Positions 1 to 8,926 of a stretch of DNA of 24,493 nucleotides are shown here, piece by piece. The first letter of the stretch is position 1; the number at the start of each line of letters is the position of its first letter. The notes beneath the pieces were generated by a model, which was given only the letters and a program-made list of their open reading frames with translations, made no database searches and was not told the DNA's origin. Origin of the DNA: Phallusia fumigata. Lineage: Eukaryota; Chordata; Ascidiacea; Phlebobranchia; Ascidiidae. The position numbers and the translations under genes are program-made. The DNA is taken from the NCBI GenBank assembly GCA_008931825.1, contig QXVZ01010838.1, positions 4,577 through 29,069 of the forward strand, read 5' to 3'.

Positions 1-66
1 AAAAAAAAAAAAACAAACAGAGTGAAAACAATATGTGTCCCCTTTGGGAAGGGGACCCATAACTAC
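1..66. other. Intron of the NPAS-like gene at the window edge
   Basis: Sequence after the exon 5 donor on the minus strand. It holds an A-rich run (1-19) followed by a 25-base stretch (20-44) found again exactly at 3981-4005, so it is the end of a dispersed repeat. GGGAAGGGGACCC follows. Confidence 0.6.
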
Positions 67-161
67 CTTGTATCCTGAGGTTTTCATACTTAATCCACGC
101 CTCGATAATGTAGATCTCATCCTCACAAAAAATGAACAATTCTCCATGCGCAATGTACATT
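67..161 (-). CDS. NPAS3: NPAS-like exon 5: PAS-A distal strands
   Basis: Reads [18 protein letters not shown] and then [13 protein letters not shown] between acceptor AAATTTTAG and donor AAG|GTAGTT. The family has a closely similar SFFIRMKSTLTKRG...SGYK block here, so this exon confirms the family. The frame ends in phase 0 and continues outside the window. Confidence 0.82.
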
Positions 162-3100
162 CTAAAATTTCATAAATGCCTAAGTAATCTTGGATTTGTG
201 GTCATTATAGTTACATGCGAAGGGTGGGAACTTGTTGCACCTTTTGTATTTTTTTATCACATAAAATACGCAGCTGAGTATTTACTGTAAAAGAATGGTG
301 GCATTCTCCATACTGCTACTGCTCATACACTATAAGCCCTCAAACACTGCAAACCCCCTATTAAACCTTTTTTTTTGGTTCCCCTTTGCAGCTTTCAAAA
401 ACCAAACTTACCTCAATTTTTGTTGTTCATTAAATTCCAAAAACATATATTCACTACATTATTTTAGATTGCGAGTAAAAACAGTAAGTGCCCCCCTAGT
501 GGAATGAAACCTATAAAAACTAGACAAGTGGCATTCATATTTACTTTCACATACCCCTAAATGATTTTTGCCATATGTACAATTTCCCTTATTACATTGG
601 ATATACAAATATATTCAATACCCGCATTACACTGGGTCGGTAATTCCCTTGAGATTTTAACATAATTGTTTCTGCTATCATAAACATTTGGATCCTCCAA
701 CACATGCAATTTTTGAATAATAGTCATGTTCTAGGATGCGGTATAAGAATCAGTTTTAAAAATTTAAAGATTTCTTTTTTAACCAAGTCATTCTTACTTC
801 ATGCCAATTATAATCTTAATGTCAAAAGCATGATTTAAACCCCACAGTTACACTAACCAACAGCTTGGCCTGCAGTGCCCCTTGGCTGAATCGCAGCAAA
901 CCACACAATAAACTCTAAATGACCCTTTTCATCACAATTGAGCAACGCGCTATAAAGCCAACAACAGCATTGCACTTTTGGAACAACCAAATATAAGCTT
1001 ACATGCTACTGTACAAGAAAGTACAACTGTACATGGGAGCAAAGTTATTGTAATGTATCATCTTTTACAATGTTATTTAGAAAACACATTTCGGTTAACA
1101 TTACACAATCATGTCAAGCAGTGGTATTGTGTGAAGAGCTGGGATTTATCTGTAATTTTTGGCTACTTTCAATAACAAAAATCCCCTAAAAATGTAGCAC
1201 AGGGTGTTTATTATTGCACTTGTCAGTTAAGGACACAGTGGGGAAACTCAAACTTTGAAGAACAGGCTTGATTTGTTCATAATTCTTTTCATAAATATGG
1301 TGGCCCAAAAAGTTGTGAAAGCGACATGTTTGTTTTTGCTTTGTACAGAGACTCTTACAAAACATAGGTTAACAACTGAAGAACGACTATATTAATCGTA
1401 CAACTCTTTCCAACCTGAGGTGTCATGTTTTGTGTAAGAATAGATATTTGATGAAGTGTTTTTTTTGTGGCAAAGGTAGTCCCTTACTTCCTCATGATCA
1501 GATGGATGTATGCAGTTGTAAATACTTGTTCCAACTAAATCAACCTACAAGCAAATATCTTATCATTAGCAATGGACAGAGCCGAGTCAGTACTAATTTC
1601 AAACATTGACTTTTTTCTTTATTTGGGTAATAAAATGAACCATGTGCTTGGTGCTTAAACAAATGGGAAATGTTTTAGCACATTTCTACTTATTATTAAA
1701 CCAAGCAATATATTTTTTCAGCTCACCTGTGCAAGGCCTAAACACACATTTACAGTGTTGGAAACATAAAGAAATCTTCCGTCTTGATTAAGTACAAACA
1801 AAAATCCATCCAAACTCTGCAGTAACACAGAAGGTAAAAAACAATCTCGCAAAAAAGTCATTCGGAATTCTGGTAATAGGTTTGTAGGACTGTGGCATTG
1901 ATGATGTTATTTCTTTATGATATTGGATTTTCCTAAAAGCAGTTGGGGTGCATTATATAAACTAAGAAATAGTATGGTTTAATAATTTACCCCATTTTGG
2001 GAGGGGGGTTACTAGGGTACCTGCCGGGGCTATAGAGTAAAACATAGCAAACCCTGCACCACAACACCAGTTCACAAACTGTTCAAATCCTATCTACTCT
2101 GGACATTGTTTACATAAGTTTGTGCCATTTTAGATTGCTGGTGGGGTAACGGCTGGTACTATAGGGTCAGTTTTTAAAGTATGAAACTTTATGTTCTCAA
2201 CACAATTTCTTTGATGCAACAATAAATACTTAACGCATTGTAAAAGTGCTTCTGCAAGCAGTAATTGGACCCTTTTTGGGCCTTACAGAACAATTGCTAG
2301 GACACGCAGCAAACAAAACTAATGACTTTACTACCTATAAAACTTACAAATAATCGATCTAAAATAACATGCCCAATGTGAAAATAGGTTTTTAGCAAAG
2401 GCATAACTATATACCTGACCTACGTTGTACATACAATATTTCTTCAACAAACCTGCAAGATCATTGATCCCAAGTTGTTTTCAACATATTGTTGTGTTTG
2501 AGAACATTGCAGTGAGGAGAGTTTTCCTACTATTACAAAAAACAGTAACAGACTGGAATAATCTGATACATTTTACCAAATTAAAATTGCCCCACAACTA
2601 TGTCTTGTCAATTCTAAGTGATCTAGAGCATGGTTCAAGTCACAGAATTTGATGTACAACATCTTTATCATTTTATGTGTTAAAATAGCTAGAATTTTGC
2701 TCTAAACAAATTCGAAATGCATCCATTTAATAACCGACTTTCACAGGTCAAGTTAAAACAAGCTTTAAAAGTTAGTAGTTTCAAACTTTGTTTGGCAAAA
2801 TGACATACCTTTCTGCTGTGTTAAGTCTTGTGGTGCATCAATTTTAAAATTGGTGTGTAAAAACATTTGCAACTGCAAATGACTCATGGTTAACCGCACA
2901 ATCGATGCTTTATCAAGTTGGCTTGAAGTATCCGATGAGATTGGTAGCAATCTAGCCAACTCATAAAACTCATAATTTTCTTTACCTCGACGAGTTCTGG
3001 CAGCATTGCGAGACTTTTCCTTTTTGTAGTGTACCAACCTAAGCAAAAACGTAGGTAACCTTTTGTTTGTAATACTACAAGGGTGTCTTTTTGCATGTGC

Positions 3101-5684
3101 TATTTCACACACACCTTGACCATTAAATACTAGAGTGGCCTTCTCCAGATATTAAGTGGCATTCTCCATATTTTCATTTCACATACACTACCACCCTCAA
3201 ATAATATTTTACACATGTAAAATTTCCCTTATTACATTGGATATATATTCAATGCCCAAATTGCATTAAGTCCCTAATTCCCTTGGCATTTTATAACATG
3301 ATTGTTTTTGCTAGCATAAACATATGGGCCCCCGCACACATGCAATGTCTGAATAGTAGTGATGTTTTAGGACATGATCAGTTAAAAAATCAGTTTTAAA
3401 AAATCAAACAAAATGTAAATATTTCCATTTATAATCTATTGTAATAAAGGAAAATATCAATGTCAAAAACATGACTTAACCCTCACAGCCACACTAACTA
3501 ATAGTTTGACCTGCAGTGAGCTTAGGGAGAGCCGCAGCAAACTGCACAACAAACTCTGAATGACCCTTGCCATCGCAGTTTCAGTAATATGCTATAAATT
3601 CAACAACAACATTGCACTTTTTGTCCAACTAAATATAAGGTTACATGCTATTGTGCAATAGAGTACAACTGCAATTATTGTATACGGTTAACATTCTGCA
3701 ATCATGAAAAGCAGCATCAACAGTTAGGGCTATAAAGTAAAAAACATTAATTATTGCACCACAATGACATGTTACACAAACTGTCAAAATTTCATCTAAT
3801 CCAGAGATTGTTTAACTACTGGGGTAACCACTGGGGCTATGGGGTTAAACTAAACTCATGACACACCGCCTGGACCATATCTACCAACTGTGAAAGTTTC
3901 ATCCAAATCCATCAAACAATTCATAACAAAAGTGCATGGACAAGCTGCAGGGGTCAAAAAAAAACAAAGAAAAAAAAAAAGAGTGAAAACAATATGTGTC
4001 CCCTTCAGGACCCATATTAAATATGTGGGGTTAAAAAGGTAAAAAAATGGGTGAATTCAAACTGAAGTCACAAAATACTTTGCATTATATTAACTATCAA
4101 AATAGGAAACTGAAACATCTTTTACTAGAAAAGCCCATAAAAGCACAAGTAGATTACATTACAGTAAAACTTTGGCTGTGCAACAACCCACCTGACTGGA
4201 CTACAGACTTTTAATGACCAATCTAACTTGATTTCAGTGATGCTGTATAAATTCACACATTTTGCACTTTGACTGACCAAATATAAGCTCAAATGTTATT
4301 GTATATATTGTAAAAAACTACTTTTACTGTAGTAAGTTATTGTGGTTATACACATCGTCCTTTAATTTTTCCAAGTTTAATGACATACATAGGCACCAAG
4401 TTTTAGAAAAATGCAAGTTGGCAGATTGATGTCACACCAAGTATTATGATGCCACACAGGTGGAAAACAGCAAGAGTCCAGGTATCCCACTAATTTGACA
4501 GAACTTGTTATGAGGCTTCATTGGTTAGTTATTCTGTTCGCTGATAAAACGCATCAAAAGTTTTATTTTGCAACTGGTATGCTACAGCGGTCAAACAGCG
4601 CTTAAAGGATAGTGCAGGGGCATGGGTATCTACATGTTAAGTCACACACGTTTCTCAAAAGCAATTTTTTAGGACTATCCAAAGTTATGAATGCATTGTG
4701 ATCACATGCATAAAAACTTACATTCAAACGAATGCAGCCTCAGGTCTTTACTATCTGTATTGCTGTCCCTGCACATTTGTTGTAGCTCGACACATGTTAA
4801 TTAACAACACTATGATATAGCGTCCTGTGATTTACTAAAGGCAAGTGTTGTGTTGCTTGTAATGATCTCTTATTGCATTTCAATTGTATTGTAATGTAAC
4901 AACGGCCGAGGATTCACTGGTAAACAATCGCAAAGTTGACGCCATAAACAATGTAAAGTGCCAAAGCTTTTTCACTATTTGTGTGCATGTTGTTTTTCCA
5001 CCTTATAAATAAACTGGCTACGTCTCTGTTCTGTGCAAACACCGGCGAACTTGTACGAGATTGCTACAAACAGATAAAAACCAAGGTGGTGACCAGCATG
5101 CCTAAGAAATGCAAGGTATATGGTGCCTATGCTTACTTATAGAATGCAGGGTTGCAGAATCGGATGTATAAAGTTATGAAAATCAGCTACAAAGATTCAG
5201 TTGGACTTGAGTCAGATAAAAAATTCTGACCTACACTGCTAGCATTCATAGGAGTCTGACTCCTTTTAATACCTCTGACTCTGTAACCATGACAGATATA
5301 TTTCATGCTTGCACCCTCACACATTTACGAAACTCTACGTCTATGTACAAAAAATAAATATTTACGCAAACCTGCATTTATTAAACAATATATAAGGTAA
5401 TTTTTTAAAATACATCTTTAATACTGTTTGTTTTTTATGTTTACATAACAGCCATTACATATACCATAGTTATCTCCGATTGTGTTATAAATCAGGTTTG
5501 AAAAAAAAAATTGGCGAACTTATCTGTTTGTACGTGTGTTTTAACAAGTTTTAAAACCACTATGTACTTACTTTGATAATTTTACTTGGTCATGTCTTTT
5601 AGTATCAAAAGTTTCATTGTCTTCTTGTTCTGGTATCTTTATCAGCTTAAATGAACCATCCAACTTTTTGCGTTTGATATCCAT
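67..5684 (-). CDS. NPAS3: bHLH-PAS transcription factor, NPAS1/NPAS3 (trachealess)-like; 3' part beyond window
   Basis: Partial gene of five exons: 5684-5572, 3038-2809, 1869-1727, 1544-1415 and 161-67. All have GT/AG borders, and the phases (2, 1, 0, 1, 0) join into one 237-codon frame. Seen: a basic region and helix-loop-helix at about residues 43-97 ([19 protein letters not shown]), then a PAS-A domain from about residue 118 ([20 protein letters not shown], then [11 protein letters not shown], then [14 protein letters not shown]) up to SGYK. Known of the family: bHLH-PAS proteins dimerise with ARNT/Tango and bind ACGTG-core sites in the nucleus. The basic region with RRGKEN and the LQSLDGF start of PAS-A resemble NPAS1/NPAS3/Trh more than SIM or HIF. 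PAS-B and the activation domain must lie beyond base 1. The family assignment is firm; the exact paralogue is an inference from memory. Confidence 0.85.
162..1414. other. Intron 4 of the NPAS-like gene
   Basis: Non-coding on both strands as far as I can see. It contains copy 1 of the 0.5 kb dispersed repeat (about 528-1036). A minus-strand stretch at about 1190-1370 is open in one frame, but it has no family signature and no fitting splice phase. Confidence 0.6.
528..1036 (+). repeat. Dispersed repeat family R1, copy 1
   Basis: Aligns over its length with 3155-3671 in the same orientation. Shared blocks include CCCTTATTACATTGGATATA, TAACATGATTGTTT-like sequence, GCCTGCAGTG, CGCAGCAAAC and CAACAACA-GCATTGCACTTTT. 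Roughly three quarters of positions look identical by eye, with small indels. No coding capacity. It is probably an old non-autonomous transposon; the ends are approximate. Confidence 0.65.
1415..1544 (-). CDS. NPAS3: NPAS-like exon 4: PAS-A middle
   Basis: Begins [20 protein letters not shown] after acceptor GCTTGTAG, matching the conserved PAS-A segment of the V-L-G-S-x-(F/Y)-x-x-(I/V)-H-P-x-D type. The donor TCAG|GTTGGA is weak, but its phase is exactly what the next exon needs. Without splicing the frame ends at TAA 1394-1392. Confidence 0.75.
1727..1869 (-). CDS. NPAS3: NPAS-like exon 3: start of PAS-A
   Basis: Encodes [20 protein letters not shown] and then [13 protein letters not shown], the first strands and helix of PAS-A, ending at donor CAG|GTGAGC. 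The start at 1869 uses a pyrimidine-poor acceptor (CTATTACCAG) chosen because its phase fits exon 2. An acceptor at CCACAG about 14 bases upstream gives the wrong phase. The 5' border is the least certain in this gene; a small extra exon upstream is possible. Confidence 0.75.
1870..2808. other. Intron 2 of the NPAS-like gene
   Basis: No exon recognised. It includes an inverted fragment of repeat family R2 near 1981-2060 (ACCCCATTTTGGGAGGGGGG and the following GGGGCTATAGAGTAAAACA). Similar sequence recurs near 3720-3850. Confidence 0.5.
2809..3038 (-). CDS. NPAS3: NPAS-like exon 2: bHLH domain
   Basis: Acceptor TTTTTGCTTAG, donor GTATGT; 230 bp. It encodes the whole DNA-binding basic region ([13 protein letters not shown]), helix 1 ([11 protein letters not shown]), the loop and helix 2 ([18 protein letters not shown]). 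The loop reads ISSDTSS, where vertebrate NPAS/SIM proteins usually have LPAAITS or similar. Some 20 residues of linker follow, ending LTQQK. Confidence 0.88.
3155..3671 (+). repeat. Dispersed repeat family R1, copy 2
   Basis: Direct-orientation partner of 528-1036, starting at AGTGGCATTCTCCATA and ending near GAGTACAACTGC. A third, inverted partial copy lies at about 18215-18445. The copies have diverged well beyond allelic levels, so this is a true repeat family and not an assembly duplication. Confidence 0.65.
3955..4013 (+). repeat. A-rich tail plus 25-base block shared with 20-44
   Basis: GGGTC followed by A-rich sequence, then a block matching 20-44 exactly (AGTGAAAACAATATGTGTCC and flanks). 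The GGGGACCCATAT motif and its complement also recur near 18230, 18315 and 21050, so it is probably a terminal segment of one repeat family. Confidence 0.55.
5572..5684 (-). CDS. NPAS3: NPAS-like exon 1 (start codon)
   Basis: Starts [16 protein letters not shown] and encodes 37 codons plus two bases. It ends at a GTAAGT donor. An in-frame TAA lies upstream of the ATG, which supports this start. The two bases AA join G of the next exon to give Lys and run into the basic region. Confidence 0.75.
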
Positions 5685-5740
5685 GTCTTTTATGCATCTT
5701 TCTTTTGCAAGTTTACATTACTAAACAAAACTTACATCTC

Positions 5741-5746
5741 CACGTG
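5741..5746. promoter_or_regulatory. E-box CACGTG upstream of the NPAS-like start
   Basis: Perfect palindromic E-box 57 bases upstream of the NPAS-like ATG. It could bind bHLH factors. A six-base match is expected by chance every few kilobases, so this is only a candidate. Confidence 0.2.
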
Positions 5747-6345
5747 AAAAACAAACTGCTTTAAAAATCTTAAGGGGAGGGGGGCAAAAGAAGCACCTAA
5801 AAAAATTTAATGCATACAAAAGTACATTATTCACCACAGCTGACATTCAATACATGGAAATATATTTGTCAAAAAAATATCTAAAGCTTTTTACAGCAAA
5901 TTTAAATGAAATTTTGTAAACATTTGTGAATCCTTCCACCAAAACTTTGTTTTGAAGTTTATTGTTCAGTGTTCATTGTTCTTAAAAAAACATGCCAACT
6001 TTAACAGTTATTAAACATATAGACCAGGCATGTAAAACATGCAGACTGCTGGACTCTATTGTGTGCCTGTCCAAGTTTCAAAAATGTCTAAAATCTTTAA
6101 AAAGTGCTAACATTCTTTGCAATGAACCATGTGAAACATTTTACTGATGTGTCGTATTTGCTCACAATTTGTTCTTTGCACATTGGTTTGTTTCTGTTTT
6201 GTTTTTTGCACACCTTTATTCGGTGCTTCTAGCACCAAGCGGACCTGCAGTATATGAAACCACCGCGTTCAAACTTGATCCACTAATTGCGCCTTACATT
6301 TTTTTTAAACGTGAAGTACTAACCAATATACGATCACAGTACATG

Positions 6346-6420
6346 TAGCAGAGGATGGTTACGATCCATCGACCTCTGGGTTATGGGCCCAGCATTTTCG
6401 CGCCTTATAACATTTCGCAG
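6346..6420 (-). pseudogene. Initiator tRNA-Met (CAT) pseudogene, 3' half intact
   Basis: On the minus strand the anticodon arm CTGGG-CCCATAA-CCCAG, variable loop AGGTC, T arm GATGG-ATCGTAA-CCATC and 3' acceptor strand CTCTGCTA match eukaryotic initiator tRNA-Met, apart from one change in the T loop (A to T). The 5' part does not hold: before TGCTGGG there is only GGCGCGAAAA and no AGCAGAG strand to pair with CTCTGCT. I therefore read it as a tRNA gene remnant with a lost D arm and 5' acceptor. It is not a retrotransposon primer-binding site, because the match is far too long. Confidence 0.6.
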
Positions 6421-6821
6421 TTATCTCCGCCTTGTTACTTGTTTTATTTTTGCCATTGCCTTTTTGTCGCTGTGATTTCTTCTACCAGGCGTAATAAACT
6501 CCAATCTGTGTCGAAACAGCTCGACTTTTGGATATGGTTGTAACTATGCGGATAAATGCATCACTTTAAAACAGAGAATATTATATTTACAACCCCTGAC
6601 AAAACAGGTAAATAACTACAATAAACAACGTCGTTGATACACGAAAGGCAACATATGCTGCAGATTTTATGCGTCGGCAGTATGATTTTTATAATGTTGA
6701 TGTTGGGTTGTGAACGCGCGGCGGCCTTGAGCTTTAAAGATGGCCATGACGTTTGGTCGCTCGGCGAACCTGGACCATTTGTGTGTAACGAGTTTTGTGT
6801 TTTACACCTATATTCAAATGT

Positions 6822-6905
6822 AGGTTTCGAACCCGGGACACTCACAATACGAATCCAACCAGTATTTTTTGTGCGAATGTTGGCCAAGCGTCTAGCTCCG
6901 ACTGT
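6822..6905 (-). repeat. Possible tRNA-derived SINE fragment
   Basis: On the minus strand a consensus B box (GGTTCGAAACC) lies about 60 bases after TAGACGCTTGG, which resembles an A box. No clear tail or target duplication is visible. It could also be a decayed tRNA gene. Confidence 0.35.
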
Positions 6906-7290
6906 TTGGCAATGTGTTTGTCCTTTGTTTAGTGTGGTGCGATAAGTTACGCGAGTGCTCAAGTGCGGTAAGGCATCACAATAAAAAATCGTTGGTTCTG
7001 CATTCTAAAGAAGTCTTAACTGCGGGTCTGCTTCCTATTTCACCTTTCGATAAGACAAAGTCGGTCGTGTACGATCGTACAGTAGCAGCGTTGTGTTTCA
7101 ACGTCAAATCGCCAAGCTCTGTCGCATCGTTGATTCTGATGAGTCCAATATCGAACCCGCGAGAGCTTTGCAGCTCAAGCTGCAAATGAGGTAACGTCGC
7201 CACTGCTTGTAAGAATACGCTTTCTTGTTTTCCGACAGTAAGCCTTTTACTCAATGGGTTGATACAATTTTGTTTTACCCTTTTTAATTT

Positions 7291-7298
7291 TGACGTCA
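7291..7298. promoter_or_regulatory. Consensus CRE (TGACGTCA)
   Basis: Perfect 8-bp cAMP-response element palindrome in the CpG-rich intergenic region, about 1.5 kb from either gene. A second copy is at 20782-20789 inside the intron 21 insertion. A functional role is unproven. Confidence 0.3.
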
Positions 7299-8800
7299 CA
7301 ACTTGGCATTATTTTACTGAAATCACTTCTTGGTAGCGCGAATGCCTCGTGTGCATTAGCGACAGTGAGTTGTACAGGAATGCATTACCTCAACTAACCG
7401 ATTATGTTTGTTTTTTGGTCTGAACGATACATTGCACTGAACTGCTGTTGCCCGTCATCGAACGTCTGAGTTGCGCATTTCTGTGCCGTTAAGCACCGGT
7501 GTATACTGCTGCAAACTCTGGATTGCTAGTTACAAGGAATTTTTTTTGTTAACATTGACTTGTACAGTCGCCATCCTCCATGTCTTTCCGTGACAACTTG
7601 TTTTATTCCTGTAAGACCATTGTTGTGCCACGCTTGCAAGTCGTTGTTACGATTGCCAAGTGGTGTTTTACTGGATGCCGTAATTTACAAAACTGTGAAT
7701 CTATCCCGGTCGATTCCAACCTAACTGTGTTTCTGGTACTGCATGGTTTGTAATAGTTCGGCCTGTCTGCGTCGCCGTAATAAAGTGTTCGTTACTTTGG
7801 CCTTTGGTGCCTTGAAGTCACTAAGCGCGAGGAATAGGGCCGTTTTAACCGTTTTGGGAACAGAGGCGGGAGTCACAAACCCTAGTGACTAAAAGCCAAG
7901 CGTTATTAACCAACGTCAGGATTTTCATAATCGACAAATCCGAAAGTCAGGGTTTTCTCTTCTACAGTTCAGTTGAAAAACTGAGAGCCAAATTGCCAAT
8001 TCACTTTTCTGCTCTGCTGTAACCATAAATTTAAGTTATCTATGCTGTAGCTTGACAGCGTCGATTTATTGATGCGTGACGATAACGACAATTATTAGTT
8101 AGTAATGTAACTTGGTAACTCGGTTTCAGTTGGGATAAAGAGTAAAGACTGTAATTAGTCAACTGAGAGTTGGATTGTCAGTGTTCGACGAACTTAAGAG
8201 GAAAACGCAAATATAGATTCTATTCAGTTTAACAAAGCCAACAACAACATTGATGTTTTTGTACATGATATAACATACTTGCGGCACATGGTTCATTGAC
8301 CCACAATGACACTCCGATCAGATTTGTCAATATTCTTGGGTGGGTAAAAGGTAATCCTAGTGGCTCCCATGTGGAATGGTAGAGACCAGATGCTAAGAGC
8401 CCACAACTCAATCCATTTACATTTAATGTATTATTAACAGCAATGAATATTTGAATACTGTACGCTAACATCTAGGGTATAAAAGTATGCCGTAATACCA
8501 AGCTTAAATGTTTAAGGAATTTCCTAATGATATATGTAAAAATATTTGAGCTATTTCTTTGTTATTATCAGTAATGGTTATATCTTTTACCAGAGTCTGG
8601 CCTTTTTGCATACTCTGTTTTGTAAAATTTTCTCTGTGACAAGTACACCTAAATCTGCAATCTGCATGGTTGATATTTGTCACCTAAATGTAAACTAGTA
8701 TAGGAACCAGACTTTTTCTTACAACCTTGGTTTACTGTTTAAGTATGTTGATTTGTCAATATTTGCAATTATACCCAGCATACTTTGGTTTGTCTTGCAG

Positions 8801-8854
8801 ATGGTGTAGTGTGCTTTGTGTATTGTTTTCGGCTGCTAACAGCATATAAACAAA
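8801..8854 (+). promoter_or_regulatory. CCDC88: 5' UTR with splice or trans-splice acceptor and three-codon uORF
   Basis: TTTGTCTTGCAG (ending 8800) is a strong acceptor 54 bases before the CCDC88 start codon, so the mRNA probably joins here to an upstream exon or, as is common in Ciona, to a spliced leader. The first nine bases after it are ATG GTG TAG, a minimal upstream ORF. The true start sits in CAAAATGAA. Confidence 0.5.
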
Positions 8855-8926
8855 ATGAATTCATTGACAGAAGATGAAAAATCTGACGTGACATCAGCTT
8901 TTATGGCTTCGCCACTTGTTCAGTGG
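8855..8926 (+). CDS. CCDC88: CCDC88 exon 1 (start, HOOK domain)
   Basis: Residues 1-24, MNSLTEDEKSDVTSAF then MASPLVQW. The family has MTSPLVTW here, which supports the start. Donor GTGAGT, phase 0. Confidence 0.88.

Larger units (their letters stand above)
3039..5571. other. Intron 1 of the NPAS-like gene
   Basis: About 2.5 kb with repeat R1 copy 2 (3155-3671), an R2-like stretch (about 3720-3850) and an A-rich tail with the shared 25-base block (about 3955-4010). A weak third R1-like fragment lies near 4160-4300. From about 4300 to 5571 I see no recognisable repeat or exon. Confidence 0.55.
5685..8800. other. Divergent intergenic region, CpG-rich in its centre
   Basis: Lies head-to-head between the two genes. 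From about 6200 to 8200 CpG dinucleotides are frequent (for example GAACGCGCGGCGGCC near 6712, GGTCGCTCGGCG near 6755, GCGTCGCCGTAATAA near 7770), unlike the introns on both sides. Open frames here lack splice support and protein signatures. It contains the tRNA-Met remnant, a possible SINE fragment and a CRE. It probably includes both promoters, though I cannot place a TATA box or start site with confidence. Confidence 0.5.

Noticed and set aside
1190..1375. Minus-strand stretch open for about 60 codons after exon 4
   Set aside because: It has no PAS similarity, and the true next PAS-A exon (67-161) joins exon 4 in the right phase without it.
6346..6400. LTR retrotransposon primer-binding site complementary to tRNA-Met
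   Set aside because: The match covers more than 50 bases through the anticodon arm, lacks the TGG that pairs with the CCA end, and no LTRs are seen.
6561..7299. Overlapping open frames of 90-133 codons on both strands
   Set aside because: They overlap on opposite strands in CpG-rich sequence, contain a tRNA-like/SINE stretch, and show no protein signature or splice context.
8229..8471. 80-codon minus-strand open frame before CCDC88
   Set aside because: No family resemblance, no fitting splice sites, ordinary length for chance in this region.
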